From: Microbacteriaceae bacterium
GTDB lineage: Bacteria > Actinomycetota > Actinomycetes > Actinomycetales > Microbacteriaceae
Length of the DNA stretch: 54,305 nucleotides
Assembly (NCBI GenBank): GCA_025464975.1
Contig: JAODMT010000023.1
Span: forward strand, 1-54,305
Direction of reading: 5' to 3'
Numbering within the stretch: position 1 is the first letter of the stretch; each line of letters starts with the position of its first letter. Positions 8,732 through 17,445 of the stretch are shown here, one piece after another. The notes beneath the pieces are model-generated. The model saw nothing but the letters and a program-made list of their open reading frames with translations, was not told the origin of the DNA and searched no databases. A program made the position numbers and the translations under genes.

Positions 8732-9337
8732 TTACTTCTTTGCGGAGAGCTGCTCGATGATGGCCTGCGCGACGTCGTGCATCGTGAGGCGGCGGTCCAT
8801 CGAGGCCTTCTGAATCCAGCGGAACGCTTCCGGCTCGGTCAGTCCCATCTTCTCGTTGAGAAGCCCCTTTGCCCGGTCGACGAGCTTCCGGGTCTCGAAG
8901 CGCTCGACGAGGTCGGTGACCTCGGCCTCGAGCGTGATGATCTGCGCGTAGCGAGCGAGAGCGATCTCGATCGCCGGAAGAAGGTCGCTCGGAGTGAACG
9001 GCTTCACGACGTAGGCGAGGGCTCCGGCCTCGGTTGCCCGCTCGACGAGCTCCTTCTGGCTGAAGGCCGTGAGCAGCACGACGGGGGCGATGTGGTTCTT
9101 GGTGAGTCGCTCGGCCGCGGAGATTCCGTCGAGGAGCGGCATCTTCACATCCATGATGACGAGATCCGGTCGAAGCTCGGTCGCGAGCGCGACCGCGGTC
9201 TCTCCGTCACCGGCCTCGCCAACCACCTCGAATCCGTTGTCTCGAAGAGTTTCGACAATATCGAGGCGAATGAGCGACTCGTCCTCGGCCACTACGACGC
9301 GGCGGGGGGATTGAGGGGCGTTTTCCTGGTCTGGCAC
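8732..9337 (-). CDS. pdtaR: ANTAR-domain response regulator (PdtaR-like)
   Basis: A 201-residue two-domain regulator. The receiver domain has acidic residues VVVAEDES, phospho-acceptor Asp63 in DLVIMDVKMPLLDG, the conserved Thr in VVLLTAFS and Lys in YVVKPFTP. The C-terminal ANTAR domain (about residues 135-195) contains FETRKLVDRAKGLLNEKMGLTEPEAFRWIQKASMDRR. ANTAR proteins bind paired RNA hairpins and act as antiterminators. In Mycobacterium the orthologue Rv1626 (PdtaR) works with the histidine kinase PdtaS, which is not encoded here. The position between polA and the tRNA-Leu/pyk region is conserved among actinobacteria. Start ATG 9337; it diverges from the tRNA gene over 39 nt. Confidence 0.93.
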   Translation of the reverse strand: MPDQENAPQSPRRVVVAEDESLIRLDIVETLRDNGFEVVGEAGDGETAVALATELRPDLVIMDVKMPLLDGISAAERLTKNHIAPVVLLTAFSQKELVERATEAGALAYVVKPFTPSDLLPAIEIALARYAQIITLEAEVTDLVERFETRKLVDRAKGLLNEKMGLTEPEAFRWIQKASMDRRLTMHDVAQAIIEQLSAKK

Positions 9338-9359
9338 GCCCTCAACCCTACGGTATTCT
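9331..9359 (+). promoter_or_regulatory. candidate promoter of tRNA-Leu
   Basis: CTGGCA (9331-9336, four of six matches to TTGACA) and TATTCT (9354-9359) are separated by 17 nt and end 17 nt before the mature tRNA 5' end. The -35 overlaps the first codons of divergent pdtaR. Confidence 0.4.
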
Positions 9360-9376
9360 TGGGCCTGTCATCGTGC

Positions 9377-9459
9377 GCCGGATTGGCGGAATGGTAGACG
9401 CGGAGCACTCAAAATGCTTTGCTCGAAAGGGCGTGCGGGTTCGAGTCCCGCATCCGGCA
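9377..9459 (+). tRNA. tRNA-Leu (anticodon CAA)
   Basis: The acceptor stem is GCCGGAT (9377-9383) paired with ATCCGGC (9452-9458), followed by discriminator A at 9459. The anticodon arm GAGCA-CTCAAAA-TGCTT gives anticodon CAA, reading UUG. A long variable arm (TGCTC-GAAA-GGGCG) identifies it as a class II leucine tRNA, and the T arm is GCGGG-TTCGAGT-CCCGC. CCA is not encoded. It marks the border between conserved genes (polA, pdtaR) and the accessory block. Confidence 0.97.
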
Positions 9460-9468
9460 CGACAAAAA

Positions 9469-9536
9469 CGGCGGTCAGGGGGATGCTACGGCGAGGCGAT
9501 CTTGTTCGCCGAAGCCGAGCTCCCTCCTGACCGCCG
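9469..9536 (-). terminator. long stem-loop terminator of the amidase operon
   Basis: An 11-bp perfect stem (9469-9479 with 9526-9536, CGGCGGTCAGG) encloses a 46-nt loop that itself contains a small GGCGA/TCGCC hairpin. Read on the minus strand, the outer stem is followed directly by TTTTTG, as in an intrinsic terminator for the operon ending with the amidase at 9580. It may also stop tRNA-Leu transcripts from the other side. A separate 14-bp palindrome (GGGGCTTAAGCCCC, 9575-9588) covers the amidase stop codon. Confidence 0.6.
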
Positions 9537-9579
9537 CCTCACTATTGGCGCGCGGCGTCACACCCGCTCCCCCGGGGGC

Positions 9580-11052
9580 TTAAGCCCCGTTCAGCGGCGA
9601 CAGGATGGTCTCGAGCGAACCGGCGAGAGCCATGAGGTCGAGGTCGCTCCAGCGCCTGCCGATCAGCTGAAGGCCGAGAGGCAATCCGTCGATCGTTCCG
9701 AGGGGAATGCTGATGGCCGGATGACCGCTCATGTTCAGTGGATAGGTCAGCGTCCACCCGATGGTGGTCTCCACATCCCGCCCCTCGATGCTCGCCGGAC
9801 CGACGGTCCGGCCCCACTCCCCGTTCCGCACCCCTGCGACGGTCAGGGTGGGCGTTGCGATGACGTCGACATGGGTGAACGCGTCTTCGAGTGCATCGAA
9901 AACCACGGTGCGCAACACGCTGTCGTGCCTGTGTTCGAGCGCGGAAAGCCCGAGCCCGGTTTCGATGAGGGCGGCGAGTTCATCGGGGATCTCATGGCGG
10001 TGGTCGCGGAGCAGGTCCGTCCCCTCGCGAGCGAGAGTTTCCGCATTGAACGCGGTCTGCATGGAGATCAGCCGGAGCCACAGATGTGCGAGCTCCTCGT
10101 GATCGGGCAGCGCGACCGCCAGATCGGTGACCGCGAATGTCGACGAGATGCGATTGACCGCGAGTCGGGTGGCCTCCTGAACCGCGGTCGAGACCGGGAA
10201 GTTGCCGAACGTGGCGTCGTAGCCGATCCGAAACGACTCGACCGAACGGCCGGACCCGGCCGGGGTCGGTGCCCAGGATGGATCGCGCGCCGGTTCGCTC
10301 GCGAAGAGCCCGGTGACGACGCGTGCGTCGGCGACGGTGCGAGCGAGCGCGCCGATGCTCTGGAATGGAATCGACGCCTGGAAAGCGTCCGGTCGACGTT
10401 CCTCGGGGACGGCGAACGCCGATGCCTTCATGCCGACCACGCCGCACATCGCGGCGGGAATTCGCAGCGAGCCGCCGCCATCCGACCCCTGAGCGAGAAC
10501 GCCGAGTCCGGCCGCCACCGAGGCAGCCGCGCCGCCCGAAGATCCGCCGGCGTTGTGGGTGAGGCGATGCGGATTGAGGGTTGGGCCGAACAGCAGGTTG
10601 TCCGTGACGCCCTTGTGACCCATCTCCGGGGTGTTGGTCTTCCCGAGGATCACCGCTCCCGCCCGGCGGAAGCTTCGGACGTGGGGCGGATCGGTAAGCG
10701 AGACGTTGTCCCTCATCGGTTTGAGGCCCATGGTGAAGCGCACGCCAGCCATCGGCTCCACATCCTTCACCGATACCGGGATTCCGTCGAGGGGGCCGAG
10801 GCTCTCCCCCGCCGATCGCCGCCGGTCGGATTCGTCCGCGTCGAGCAAGGCCTGATCGTGGAGAACTGTCACGTACGCGTTAAGGGTCGGGTTGACCCGG
10901 TCGATGCGACGCAAATGAGTTTCGACGAGTTCCCGTGCGCTGAACCGACCGCTGAGCAGACCATCGCTGAGGCTCTCGATCGACTCGAAGCAGAGTTCCT
11001 CATCGCTCGAGGCCGGCCGCAGTGCCTCATCTTCGGAAAGTGAAAGTGTCAC
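9580..11052 (-). CDS. amidase-signature family hydrolase
   Basis: A 490-residue amidase-signature enzyme. The Ser-Ser-Lys machinery is visible: catalytic Lys in IPVSVKD, the glycine/serine-rich core AGGSSGGAAASVAAGLG, and the nucleophile segment GSDGGGSLRIPAAMCGVVGMK. Members hydrolyse amides, carbamates or transamidate Glu-tRNA. The presence of the GatB/GatC partners is not indicated here, and the operon context argues for a catabolic amidase. It is the last gene of the sugar-transport operon; its GTG start overlaps the kinase stop by 4 nt (GTGA). No signal peptide, so cytoplasmic. The exact substrate cannot be read from the sequence. Confidence 0.88.
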   Translation of the reverse strand: MTLSLSEDEALRPASSDEELCFESIESLSDGLLSGRFSARELVETHLRRIDRVNPTLNAYVTVLHDQALLDADESDRRRSAGESLGPLDGIPVSVKDVEPMAGVRFTMGLKPMRDNVSLTDPPHVRSFRRAGAVILGKTNTPEMGHKGVTDNLLFGPTLNPHRLTHNAGGSSGGAAASVAAGLGVLAQGSDGGGSLRIPAAMCGVVGMKASAFAVPEERRPDAFQASIPFQSIGALARTVADARVVTGLFASEPARDPSWAPTPAGSGRSVESFRIGYDATFGNFPVSTAVQEATRLAVNRISSTFAVTDLAVALPDHEELAHLWLRLISMQTAFNAETLAREGTDLLRDHRHEIPDELAALIETGLGLSALEHRHDSVLRTVVFDALEDAFTHVDVIATPTLTVAGVRNGEWGRTVGPASIEGRDVETTIGWTLTYPLNMSGHPAISIPLGTIDGLPLGLQLIGRRWSDLDLMALAGSLETILSPLNGA

Positions 11053-12617
11053 GATGGATGTGCCTCTCGTTTGATTGTCGGATGTTGTTCCGCCGCCTCG
11101 ATGGCCGCGAGGGCGTGCGAAATTGCGGCGGTTTGGTGATAGCCGGCCTTGTACAGTTCGAACATTCGGTCGTACAGCCCCTTGGACGTCCCATCCGGCT
11201 GCACGGGAGGAAGGAACGCGACCGTCGAGACGGCGTCGGTCAGCGAGGGGAATGTGCCGATGCCGACGGCGGCTCGAAGCGCGTCGCCGAGGCTTGCGCC
11301 GACTTGCTGAGCCGGAAGCGATTGCTCGAACCCGCAGACATCCGAGACGATCTGCATGAGCAGCAGGTTTTGTGTCCCGCCGCCAACGGCGAGCACGCGT
11401 TTCACCACGTTGCCCTCGTCGCGCATCGACTCCACGTTGTGACGGATGCCGTAGGCGATCGATTCAAGGACCGCTCTGCAGATATCCGCGCGGGTGTGAC
11501 GCACGGTGAGCCCGAGGAGTGCGCCTCGGGCATCGGGATCGAAGAACGGTGTTCTCTCGCCGACAAGATAGGGCAGAACCAGCAGCCCGTTGGCACCCGG
11601 AATCGACTCGAGCGCGAGGGCGGTCAGATCGGCGAACTCGAGTTCCTCTCCGCCGGAGAGATGGCGCCCGAGTATGTCCCTGGTCCAGGCGACGAGTCCC
11701 CCGGCCATGCCCATCCCGCCGGAGAGCACATGACTTCCGGGCTCGTGGAAGTGCGATGGCCAAAACCGGGTGCTCGCCGGCGCCTCGTGTGTGCGCAAGA
11801 TGAAGAATGCGCTCGTGCCGTACATGATCATCAGATCGCCCTCCTCGCGCATTCCCGCGCTCAGGGCTTCGGCGGCGGCGTCGGCTGTGCCGGCCACCAC
11901 GGGTGTGCCAGCAACCAGCCCCGTGGCCTCGGCCGCCTCCGGCGTCACCGCACCGATCACTTCGCAGCCCCAGGCCAAGCGCGGAAGCAGCGACCTGTCG
12001 CACAGATCGGAATACTCCTCCGACCAGCGCGACCCGGAGACGTCGATGAGCGGAGCGTAGGCAGCAGACGCGTCGTAGACATCCACGACCGCCTCGCCGG
12101 TGAGCTTCTGAATGATGTAGCCCTCCGCGCCCAGAATGCGGTGAGTTCGGGCCCACACCTCCGGCTCGTGATGCTGCAGCCAGAGGATTTTCGGCGCGAC
12201 GGATTGGGAGTCGAGCGCGAGGACCCGCGGATCCCCGTCTCCGAATCGTTCCTTGAGCTCCGCGATCTCTTCGCCTGCTCGAGTGTCGATTCCGTAGAGG
12301 ATCCCCGGGCGAAGCGGCGTTCCGGCCTCGTCAACGGGAAGTACGCACGGGCCGATCGCGCTTACCCCGATGCCCGAGATCTGGGATCCGGCGACCCCCG
12401 ACTCTGCGAGGAGCCTCGCGACCAAAGCGCGGAAGTCCGCCCACCACACCAGGTCCGCATCCTGTTCGAAGTAGCCGGGCCGTGGCATTGCGACGTCGTG
12501 CGCGACTGCGGCCACCGCGATGATCGTGCCGCGCCGATCGACGAGAACCCCCTTCGACGACGCGGTCCCGATGTCGACGCCCAGCGTGTATCGCTCCCCC
12601 GAGTTGGTATTCATCAT
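11049..12617 (-). CDS. FGGY-family carbohydrate kinase (xylulokinase-like)
   Basis: A 522-residue sugar kinase of the FGGY family. The N-terminal phosphate-1 motif is YTLGVDIGTASSKGVLVD; later family features are GTPVVAGTADAAAEAL, LPYLVGERTPFFDPDARGALLGL and the adenosine motif VLAVGGGTQNLLLMQIVSDV. FGGY enzymes phosphorylate sugars or polyols such as xylulose, ribulose, erythritol or glycerol; sequence alone does not fix the substrate, though xylulokinase-like is the closest impression. Two adjacent ATGs (12617, 12614) can serve as the start, 7 nt after the aminopeptidase stop. The ABC transporter upstream presumably supplies the sugar it phosphorylates. Confidence 0.88.
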   Translation of the reverse strand: MMNTNSGERYTLGVDIGTASSKGVLVDRRGTIIAVAAVAHDVAMPRPGYFEQDADLVWWADFRALVARLLAESGVAGSQISGIGVSAIGPCVLPVDEAGTPLRPGILYGIDTRAGEEIAELKERFGDGDPRVLALDSQSVAPKILWLQHHEPEVWARTHRILGAEGYIIQKLTGEAVVDVYDASAAYAPLIDVSGSRWSEEYSDLCDRSLLPRLAWGCEVIGAVTPEAAEATGLVAGTPVVAGTADAAAEALSAGMREEGDLMIMYGTSAFFILRTHEAPASTRFWPSHFHEPGSHVLSGGMGMAGGLVAWTRDILGRHLSGGEELEFADLTALALESIPGANGLLVLPYLVGERTPFFDPDARGALLGLTVRHTRADICRAVLESIAYGIRHNVESMRDEGNVVKRVLAVGGGTQNLLLMQIVSDVCGFEQSLPAQQVGASLGDALRAAVGIGTFPSLTDAVSTVAFLPPVQPDGTSKGLYDRMFELYKAGYHQTAAISHALAAIEAAEQHPTIKREAHPS

Positions 12618-12624
12618 TGCCCGG

Positions 12625-13713
12625 TTAGAAGCTGTACACGCCGCGCTCGAGAACGGTGCGCCCGTCGATCAACACGGAGCCCTCCGTCCTCAAGTCCTTG
12701 ACGATGTCCCAGTGGATCGCCGACACATTGGTGCCTCCGCATTCCGGGTAGGCCCGACCGAGCGCGATGTGCACCGTTCCGGCGATCTTCTCGTCGATCA
12801 GGATGTCGTTGAAGAAGCGATCGATGTGCGGATTCGTGCCGATGCCGAACTCTCCGATCGCGCTGGCGCCCTCGTCCGTTGCGAGGACCGTGCGGAGGAA
12901 GTCCTCGTTCGTGCTGGCGGTTGCTTCCACCAACGTTCCGTGGTCCCAGCGAAGTTTCACTCCCTCGATGAGCCGACCGCCGAACACCGCGGGGTTCTCG
13001 AATTCGATCACGCCGTCGACAGTCTCGGTGACCGGGGCCGTCATCAGTTCGCCGTCGGGAATGTTGATGCCTCCGGCCGCTACGGCCCAGGTGCGACCCT
13101 CGATCGAGAAACGCAGGTCCGTTCCTCTTCCGAGGATCTGCACCGACCGCGCGTCGTGGATGTTGTCCACCCATCCCTGCCACTCGCGGCGAGCCGCGTC
13201 CGAGTCGAGCAGGCAGGCCTTGAAGAACATCTCCGTGACCTCGTCGAGGCTCGAGCCCGCTTGATCGGCGAAGGCCTGATTCGGCACCCGAACAAGCGAC
13301 CAGCGAGTCTGCTTCCACCGCAGTGACGAGATCACCCCCTGCGCAACCTGGTTCGCCGCCAGCCGCTCGGTGGGGATTCCCGCATGGATATCCAGCGGGA
13401 ATCCTCCCCGGAGGGCGATGTACACGTCTGCCCATTCCATCCCGTACGACTCGATCTCCGGCACCCAGGAGAGCTGCTCGTCCGTGCCGAAGCGCAGGAG
13501 CGACTCGCGCATCGTCTCGGAAAGGAACTGAATCTGAGGAAACGCTCCCGCCCGAATGCAGGCCTCATAGACGCCTCTGGCCAACGGGAATGAGTCGGCC
13601 TCCCCCATCGCGATCATGACCCGCTCACCGGCGCTAACCCGAGTTGCCTCGTGAACCAGAAGTCGTCCGATCTCAAACCACCGGGGGTCCTCCGCGATCG
13701 GGGTCGTCGTCAT
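12625..13713 (-). CDS. M29 family aminopeptidase
   Basis: A 362-residue member of the thermophilic-aminopeptidase (AmpS/PepS/AmpT, MEROPS M29) family. The metal-binding C-terminal region is recognisable: IGEFGIGTNPHI, KIAGTVHIALGRAYPECGG and SAIHWDIVKDLR provide the Glu/His/Asp ligands typical of M29. The usual enzyme releases N-terminal residues from peptides and is a cytoplasmic dimer with a large internal cavity. Finding it inside a sugar-uptake operon is odd and suggests a substrate with an amino-acyl or amide link. Its ATG at 13713 overlaps the BtpA stop codon by 4 nt (ATGA). Confidence 0.88.
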   Translation of the reverse strand: MTTTPIAEDPRWFEIGRLLVHEATRVSAGERVMIAMGEADSFPLARGVYEACIRAGAFPQIQFLSETMRESLLRFGTDEQLSWVPEIESYGMEWADVYIALRGGFPLDIHAGIPTERLAANQVAQGVISSLRWKQTRWSLVRVPNQAFADQAGSSLDEVTEMFFKACLLDSDAARREWQGWVDNIHDARSVQILGRGTDLRFSIEGRTWAVAAGGINIPDGELMTAPVTETVDGVIEFENPAVFGGRLIEGVKLRWDHGTLVEATASTNEDFLRTVLATDEGASAIGEFGIGTNPHIDRFFNDILIDEKIAGTVHIALGRAYPECGGTNVSAIHWDIVKDLRTEGSVLIDGRTVLERGVYSF

Positions 13714-14528
13714 CGGGTGGCTACTCCGCGCGCGATCCTCGCGTTGGCGGTCAGTTCGGCGACCCGTGACTCCTCGACCTCGTTCCAGATGTACCCGTCA
13801 CGCTTGAACGCGGTTCCGATGACCGCGCCGTCCGCGATGGAGAGCTGCGCCTCGACCGTCGCCGCGGTGACGCCCGTGTTGGCGAACACCGGAGTGTCGG
13901 GAACCGCGCTCTTCACCACGCGCAGCGTCTCGGAGCTGGTCGCCGCGCCCGCGGTCAGGCCAGACACGCAGAGGGCGTCCGGCCCGGCGTTGAACACTGT
14001 CGAACGCGCGATCGACGCGACGTCACGCTCTCCGACGTACACCGCGGCTTCCGGGACGATGTTGTACAGAAGGCGAACGCCCATGCCGTCCACGGCACGG
14101 CGGTGACGCGCGACCCGGCCGCTGTCGGTGTTCCACAGTCCGTAGTCGCTCGCGTAGACGCCCGTGAACACCTCGCGAACGAACCGCGCGCCGGTGCCGA
14201 CCGCGAGGTCGATCGAAGCGGTCGGGTCCCACAGCACGTTGACCCCGAACGGCACGGTGAGTTCGGAGCGCAGTTCCCCGATGATCCGCGCCATGGTGAT
14301 GGCCGTGATCGGTTCGGTCTTCAAGAGGTAGGGCAGGCTGGCCTCGTTCGAGAACATGACGGCGTCGACCCCGCCGTTCTGGAGGGCGGCGAGATCACGG
14401 CGGGCGGACTCGAGAATGGCCTCGACGCCGGAATCGGAGTCGTACCCGGGGTCACCCGGCAGCGCCCGAAAATGGCACATCGCGATAACGGGCTTCGAGA
14501 CACCGAAGACTTCAGGGATCCAGTTCAT
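13710..14528 (-). CDS. BtpA/SgcQ family protein
   Basis: A 272-residue TIM-barrel-like protein of the BtpA family. Recognisable family segments are KPVIAMCHFRALPGDPGYD near the N-terminus, GGVDAVMFSNEASLPYL, FGVNVLWDPTASIDLAVGTGARFVRE, and the C-terminal VFANTGVTAATVEAQLSIADGAVIGTAFKRDG. BtpA was named from a role in photosystem I stability in cyanobacteria; in non-photosynthetic bacteria the family (including SgcQ) sits in sugar gene clusters and its reaction is unknown. The ATG at 14528 is preceded by AGGAG at a good distance; an upstream in-frame start was rejected. It begins 7 nt after the DeoR stop. A sugar aldolase or isomerase role is a guess from the fold and context. Confidence 0.85.
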   Translation of the reverse strand: MNWIPEVFGVSKPVIAMCHFRALPGDPGYDSDSGVEAILESARRDLAALQNGGVDAVMFSNEASLPYLLKTEPITAITMARIIGELRSELTVPFGVNVLWDPTASIDLAVGTGARFVREVFTGVYASDYGLWNTDSGRVARHRRAVDGMGVRLLYNIVPEAAVYVGERDVASIARSTVFNAGPDALCVSGLTAGAATSSETLRVVKSAVPDTPVFANTGVTAATVEAQLSIADGAVIGTAFKRDGYIWNEVEESRVAELTANARIARGVATR

Positions 14529-14535
14529 TGTTCTC

Positions 14536-15360
14536 CTACTTGCTTTCTTGTTGGTAGTTCGTGGGTCGAGAGGTTCTTGGGTCATGCTCCGGCGGATCGT
14601 TCGCTACAACGACGTTCACTCCGGCCGATTTCAGCGCGGACAGAAGGTCCCCCGCCGGCTCCTCGTCGGTGACGAGGGTGGTGGCCACTTCGAGTCCGGC
14701 GATCCGGGCGAACGCGATCTGTCCGAACTTGCGGGCGTCTGCGACGACGACGACTTCCTTTGCCGATCGGATCATGGCCTGCTTTACGAGCACGTCGTCC
14801 CAGTTGTATTCAGAGAATCCGAACGAGGCATCGATCCCGCCCACTCCGAGGACGAGCCTGTCGACCGACAGCTCGCCGAACGTGTGCCGGGCCAGGTCCC
14901 CGGTGAGCGATGCCTCCCCCGGTCGAACGATTCCTCCGGCGACGATGAGACGGATCTCTGGCTCGTCCACCAGCGCCTCGGCGATCCGGAGTCCCGGGGT
15001 GACGACCGTCAGGTTCCGGCGGCCCCTGAGGCCGTGCGCCACAGCAAGGCAGGTCGAACCGGCGTCGAGGGCCACGCTGTCCCCCTCGGCTATCAGGCTT
15101 GCCGCCAGCTCACCGATCCGCGCTTTTACGTCCACCCTTTCGGCGGTGCGGAGCATATATGGGGGCTCGTAGCTTCGCCCTCGTCCGGTCACCGCACCTC
15201 CGTGCACCCTGCGGGCGAGCGACGCTCGCTCCAGTTCGAGGAGGTCTCGTCGTATCGTCATCGGAGACACCGAAAAACGACTGGCCAGGTGGACGACGGT
15301 GACCGATCCGACATCCTCGAGGTCCTGCAGAATCTGCGACCGGCGGATCGCGGCCTTCAC
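14536..15360 (-). CDS. DeoR/GlpR family transcriptional regulator
   Basis: A 274-residue repressor-type protein. The N-terminal helix-turn-helix is VVHLASRFSVSPMTIRRDLLELE (about residues 22-44), followed by HGGAVTG. The C-terminal DeoR sensor domain contains VALDAGSTCLAVAHGL and LVLGVGGIDASFGFSEYN, resembling phosphosugar-binding isomerase folds. Such proteins usually sense a phosphorylated sugar made by the pathway they repress, here plausibly the FGGY kinase product. The start is GTG at 15360, overlapping the permease stop by 4 nt, so the regulator is cotranscribed with its probable targets. Upstream direct repeats at 20242-20272 are candidate operators. Confidence 0.9.
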   Translation of the reverse strand: MKAAIRRSQILQDLEDVGSVTVVHLASRFSVSPMTIRRDLLELERASLARRVHGGAVTGRGRSYEPPYMLRTAERVDVKARIGELAASLIAEGDSVALDAGSTCLAVAHGLRGRRNLTVVTPGLRIAEALVDEPEIRLIVAGGIVRPGEASLTGDLARHTFGELSVDRLVLGVGGIDASFGFSEYNWDDVLVKQAMIRSAKEVVVVADARKFGQIAFARIAGLEVATTLVTDEEPAGDLLSALKSAGVNVVVANDPPEHDPRTSRPTNYQQESK

Positions 15361-16421
15361 GACCTCGCCTCTGGTTCGGGCGCCCCAGAATCGGTCGGTC
15401 GAATCCGGCCACGGCGCGACCGCGCGAACCGCCGGAACGACAGCCGGCTCGTCGAGACCACGAGAAGCAGCAACAGGCCCCAGGCGAAATTCTTGAAGAA
15501 GTTGCTGTCGCCGTTGTTGACCAGAATCATGTTGAATCCGGTCGAAAGCATCTGCAGCGAGGCGAGCGCCAGGATGACCCCGGCGACGCGCCCCGCGCCC
15601 CCGGAGACGGAGACGCCGCCCAGAACCGCGATGAGGATCGTCAACAGGATGTAGGAAGCGCCGTAACTGGGATTGGCCGAGCTGGTTCTCGCCAGGTTGA
15701 TGATTCCGGCGATGCTCGCGAGCATGCCGCTCGTTCCATACACGGCGAGGGTCACTCGCCCGTTGTTCACGCCGGAGAAGAGCGCGGCCCGAGAATTCGC
15801 GCCGAGCAGATAGGTCTTCACCCCGAGCGGCGTGTGGTTGAGGAATATCCACACCCCGACGATGCACCCGATGAGAATCAGCACCGTGATCGGTATTCCC
15901 GCGATTGCCTGCGTGCCGATGGCCTGCAGGGCGTTGGTTCCTCCGGAGATCGAGACTCCGTTGGTGAGCACTGTCGCCACCCCGCCCCAGAGCGTCATCG
16001 TGGCGAGGGTCGCGAGGATGGGCGGAACTCGCAGCGTTCCGATGAGGAAACCGTTGATGGTGCCGGCGACCGTTCCGACGACCAGCGCGACGAGGATTCC
16101 AACCACCGTGGTCAGACCGTCGGCAAGCCCGGCCGAACTGCAGGAGCGCATCACCATTGCGGCGATTATCGAGGAGAGGTTCGCGACCGCGACGACCGAC
16201 AGGTCGATTCCGGCGAGGATCATCGCGAGTGTCATGGCGAGGCTGAGCACGCCGAGGTCGGAGATCTGCAGGGCCATGGAGCTGAAATTGTCTGCCCGGA
16301 GGAAGGTTTGACCCTCCCAGGCCGAGAGAACGACGAGCACGACCGCGAACACGACGATGAGAACTCGCAGGTGCACATCCCTTGGCCATGCCACGTTTCG
16401 AACGAAGGTCAGTATCTTCAT
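15357..16421 (-). CDS. ABC sugar transporter permease, RbsC type (second)
   Basis: A 354-residue inner-membrane protein of the BPD_transp_2 (ribose/xylose/AI-2) family. Multiple hydrophobic segments are evident from LIVVFAVVLVVLSAW onward, and the family signature region around GVLSLAMTLAMILAGIDLSVVAVANLSSIIAA is conserved. The C-terminal 30 residues are a hydrophilic, Arg-rich tail that ends with overlap into the DeoR start. The ATG at 16421 follows the first permease's stop by 1 nt, so the two permeases are likely made in equal amounts and form a heterodimer. Ligand unknown. Confidence 0.9.
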   Translation of the reverse strand: MKILTFVRNVAWPRDVHLRVLIVVFAVVLVVLSAWEGQTFLRADNFSSMALQISDLGVLSLAMTLAMILAGIDLSVVAVANLSSIIAAMVMRSCSSAGLADGLTTVVGILVALVVGTVAGTINGFLIGTLRVPPILATLATMTLWGGVATVLTNGVSISGGTNALQAIGTQAIAGIPITVLILIGCIVGVWIFLNHTPLGVKTYLLGANSRAALFSGVNNGRVTLAVYGTSGMLASIAGIINLARTSSANPSYGASYILLTILIAVLGGVSVSGGAGRVAGVILALASLQMLSTGFNMILVNNGDSNFFKNFAWGLLLLLVVSTSRLSFRRFARSRRGRIRPTDSGAPEPEARS

Positions 16422-16422
16422 T

Positions 16423-17445
16423 TCACACTCCCCCCACTAGGCGGCGCCTTCGCAACGCTCGGATTGCCGGCACCGTCGTCCCGATGAGCAAGACCACACC
16501 GACGGCGACGTTTTGCCAGGTGGTCGGGACACCGACGAGCACCAGGCTGTTCTCAACGATGCAGATGAGCAGCACCCCGAGCAGGGTTCCGGTGACCGTG
16601 CCCTTTCCCCCCGTGATGAGCGTGCCGCCGAGAACGACAGCGGCGATGACCGCAAGTTCGGTGCCTTGGAGACTGATCGGGTTGGCGTTGCGGTAAAGAG
16701 AGGCGTTCGTGACACCGGCCACCGCGGCCAAGGCACCGACGAGGCCGTAAACGAAGTACTGGACCCTGGCGACCCTCACCCCGGATCGTTCGGCAACCGC
16801 ACGATTGTCTCCCAACGCATAGATGGAGCGCCCGAGCGTCGTCTTGTTCAAGACCAGCGAGATCACCACGGCGAGTGCCAGCAGGATCAGGACCGACGGA
16901 TTCAACGACGCAGTTCCGACTCCGCTCGCTGTGCGCACGGTCAGGAGCGACGCGTTCGACAGATCAACCGTGCCGGAGGGGAGCTTGAAGATGGACACTC
17001 CGCCGAAGAAGTACAGTTCCGCCCCGTAGTAGAGACTCGAGGTTCCGAGGGTGACGATGAGTGTCGGGACCCGGAACCGCGAAATGAAGAAGCCGTTGAT
17101 CAGCCCCATGAAGATGCCGAAGGGAAGGGCGACCAGATAGAGCACGATGCCGGAGCCGTTGAAGTGCGCCGCCACGAGGATGGTCGCACCGATGAAGACC
17201 GCCGTGTCGGCGATTGCGGGGAACGACACGTCGACGCCGCCGGAGATCAAGACCAACAGCACCCCGAGAGCGAGAATCCCGCTCACCGTGGCGAGTCGAA
17301 CGATGTCGAAGACGTTAGACAGGCTCAGGAAGGCCGGGTTGATTGCGGTGATGACGGCGGAGAGAACGACGATGACCAGGGCGATGATGATCTCCTGGGA
17401 TCGCATGGCCCTTCGCAGCCCAACGCGCTGGAATGACTCGGTCAT
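16423..17445 (-). CDS. ABC sugar transporter permease, RbsC type (first)
   Basis: A 340-residue membrane protein of the same BPD_transp_2 family as its neighbour. Recognisable stretches are IIIALVIVVLSAVITAINPAFLS (first membrane segment), GVLLVLISGGVDVSFPAIAD, and the cytoplasmic EAA-like loop near LPFGIFMGLINGFFISRFRVPTLIVTLGT that would contact the ATPase. The C-terminal part has LAVIAAVVLGGTLITGGKGTVTGTLLG, typical of the family. The ATG at 17445 overlaps the ATPase stop by 4 nt (ATGA). Two distinct permeases rather than one homodimeric RbsC is the arrangement seen in AI-2 (LsrC/LsrD) and rhamnose importers. Confidence 0.9.
   Translation of the reverse strand: MTESFQRVGLRRAMRSQEIIIALVIVVLSAVITAINPAFLSLSNVFDIVRLATVSGILALGVLLVLISGGVDVSFPAIADTAVFIGATILVAAHFNGSGIVLYLVALPFGIFMGLINGFFISRFRVPTLIVTLGTSSLYYGAELYFFGGVSIFKLPSGTVDLSNASLLTVRTASGVGTASLNPSVLILLALAVVISLVLNKTTLGRSIYALGDNRAVAERSGVRVARVQYFVYGLVGALAAVAGVTNASLYRNANPISLQGTELAVIAAVVLGGTLITGGKGTVTGTLLGVLLICIVENSLVLVGVPTTWQNVAVGVVLLIGTTVPAIRALRRRRLVGGV

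Noticed and set aside
15361-16389. Upstream extension of the DeoR frame through the permease gene
   Set aside because: The extension is Arg/His-rich and lies over a well-supported permease; the helix-turn-helix starts directly after the GTG at 15360.
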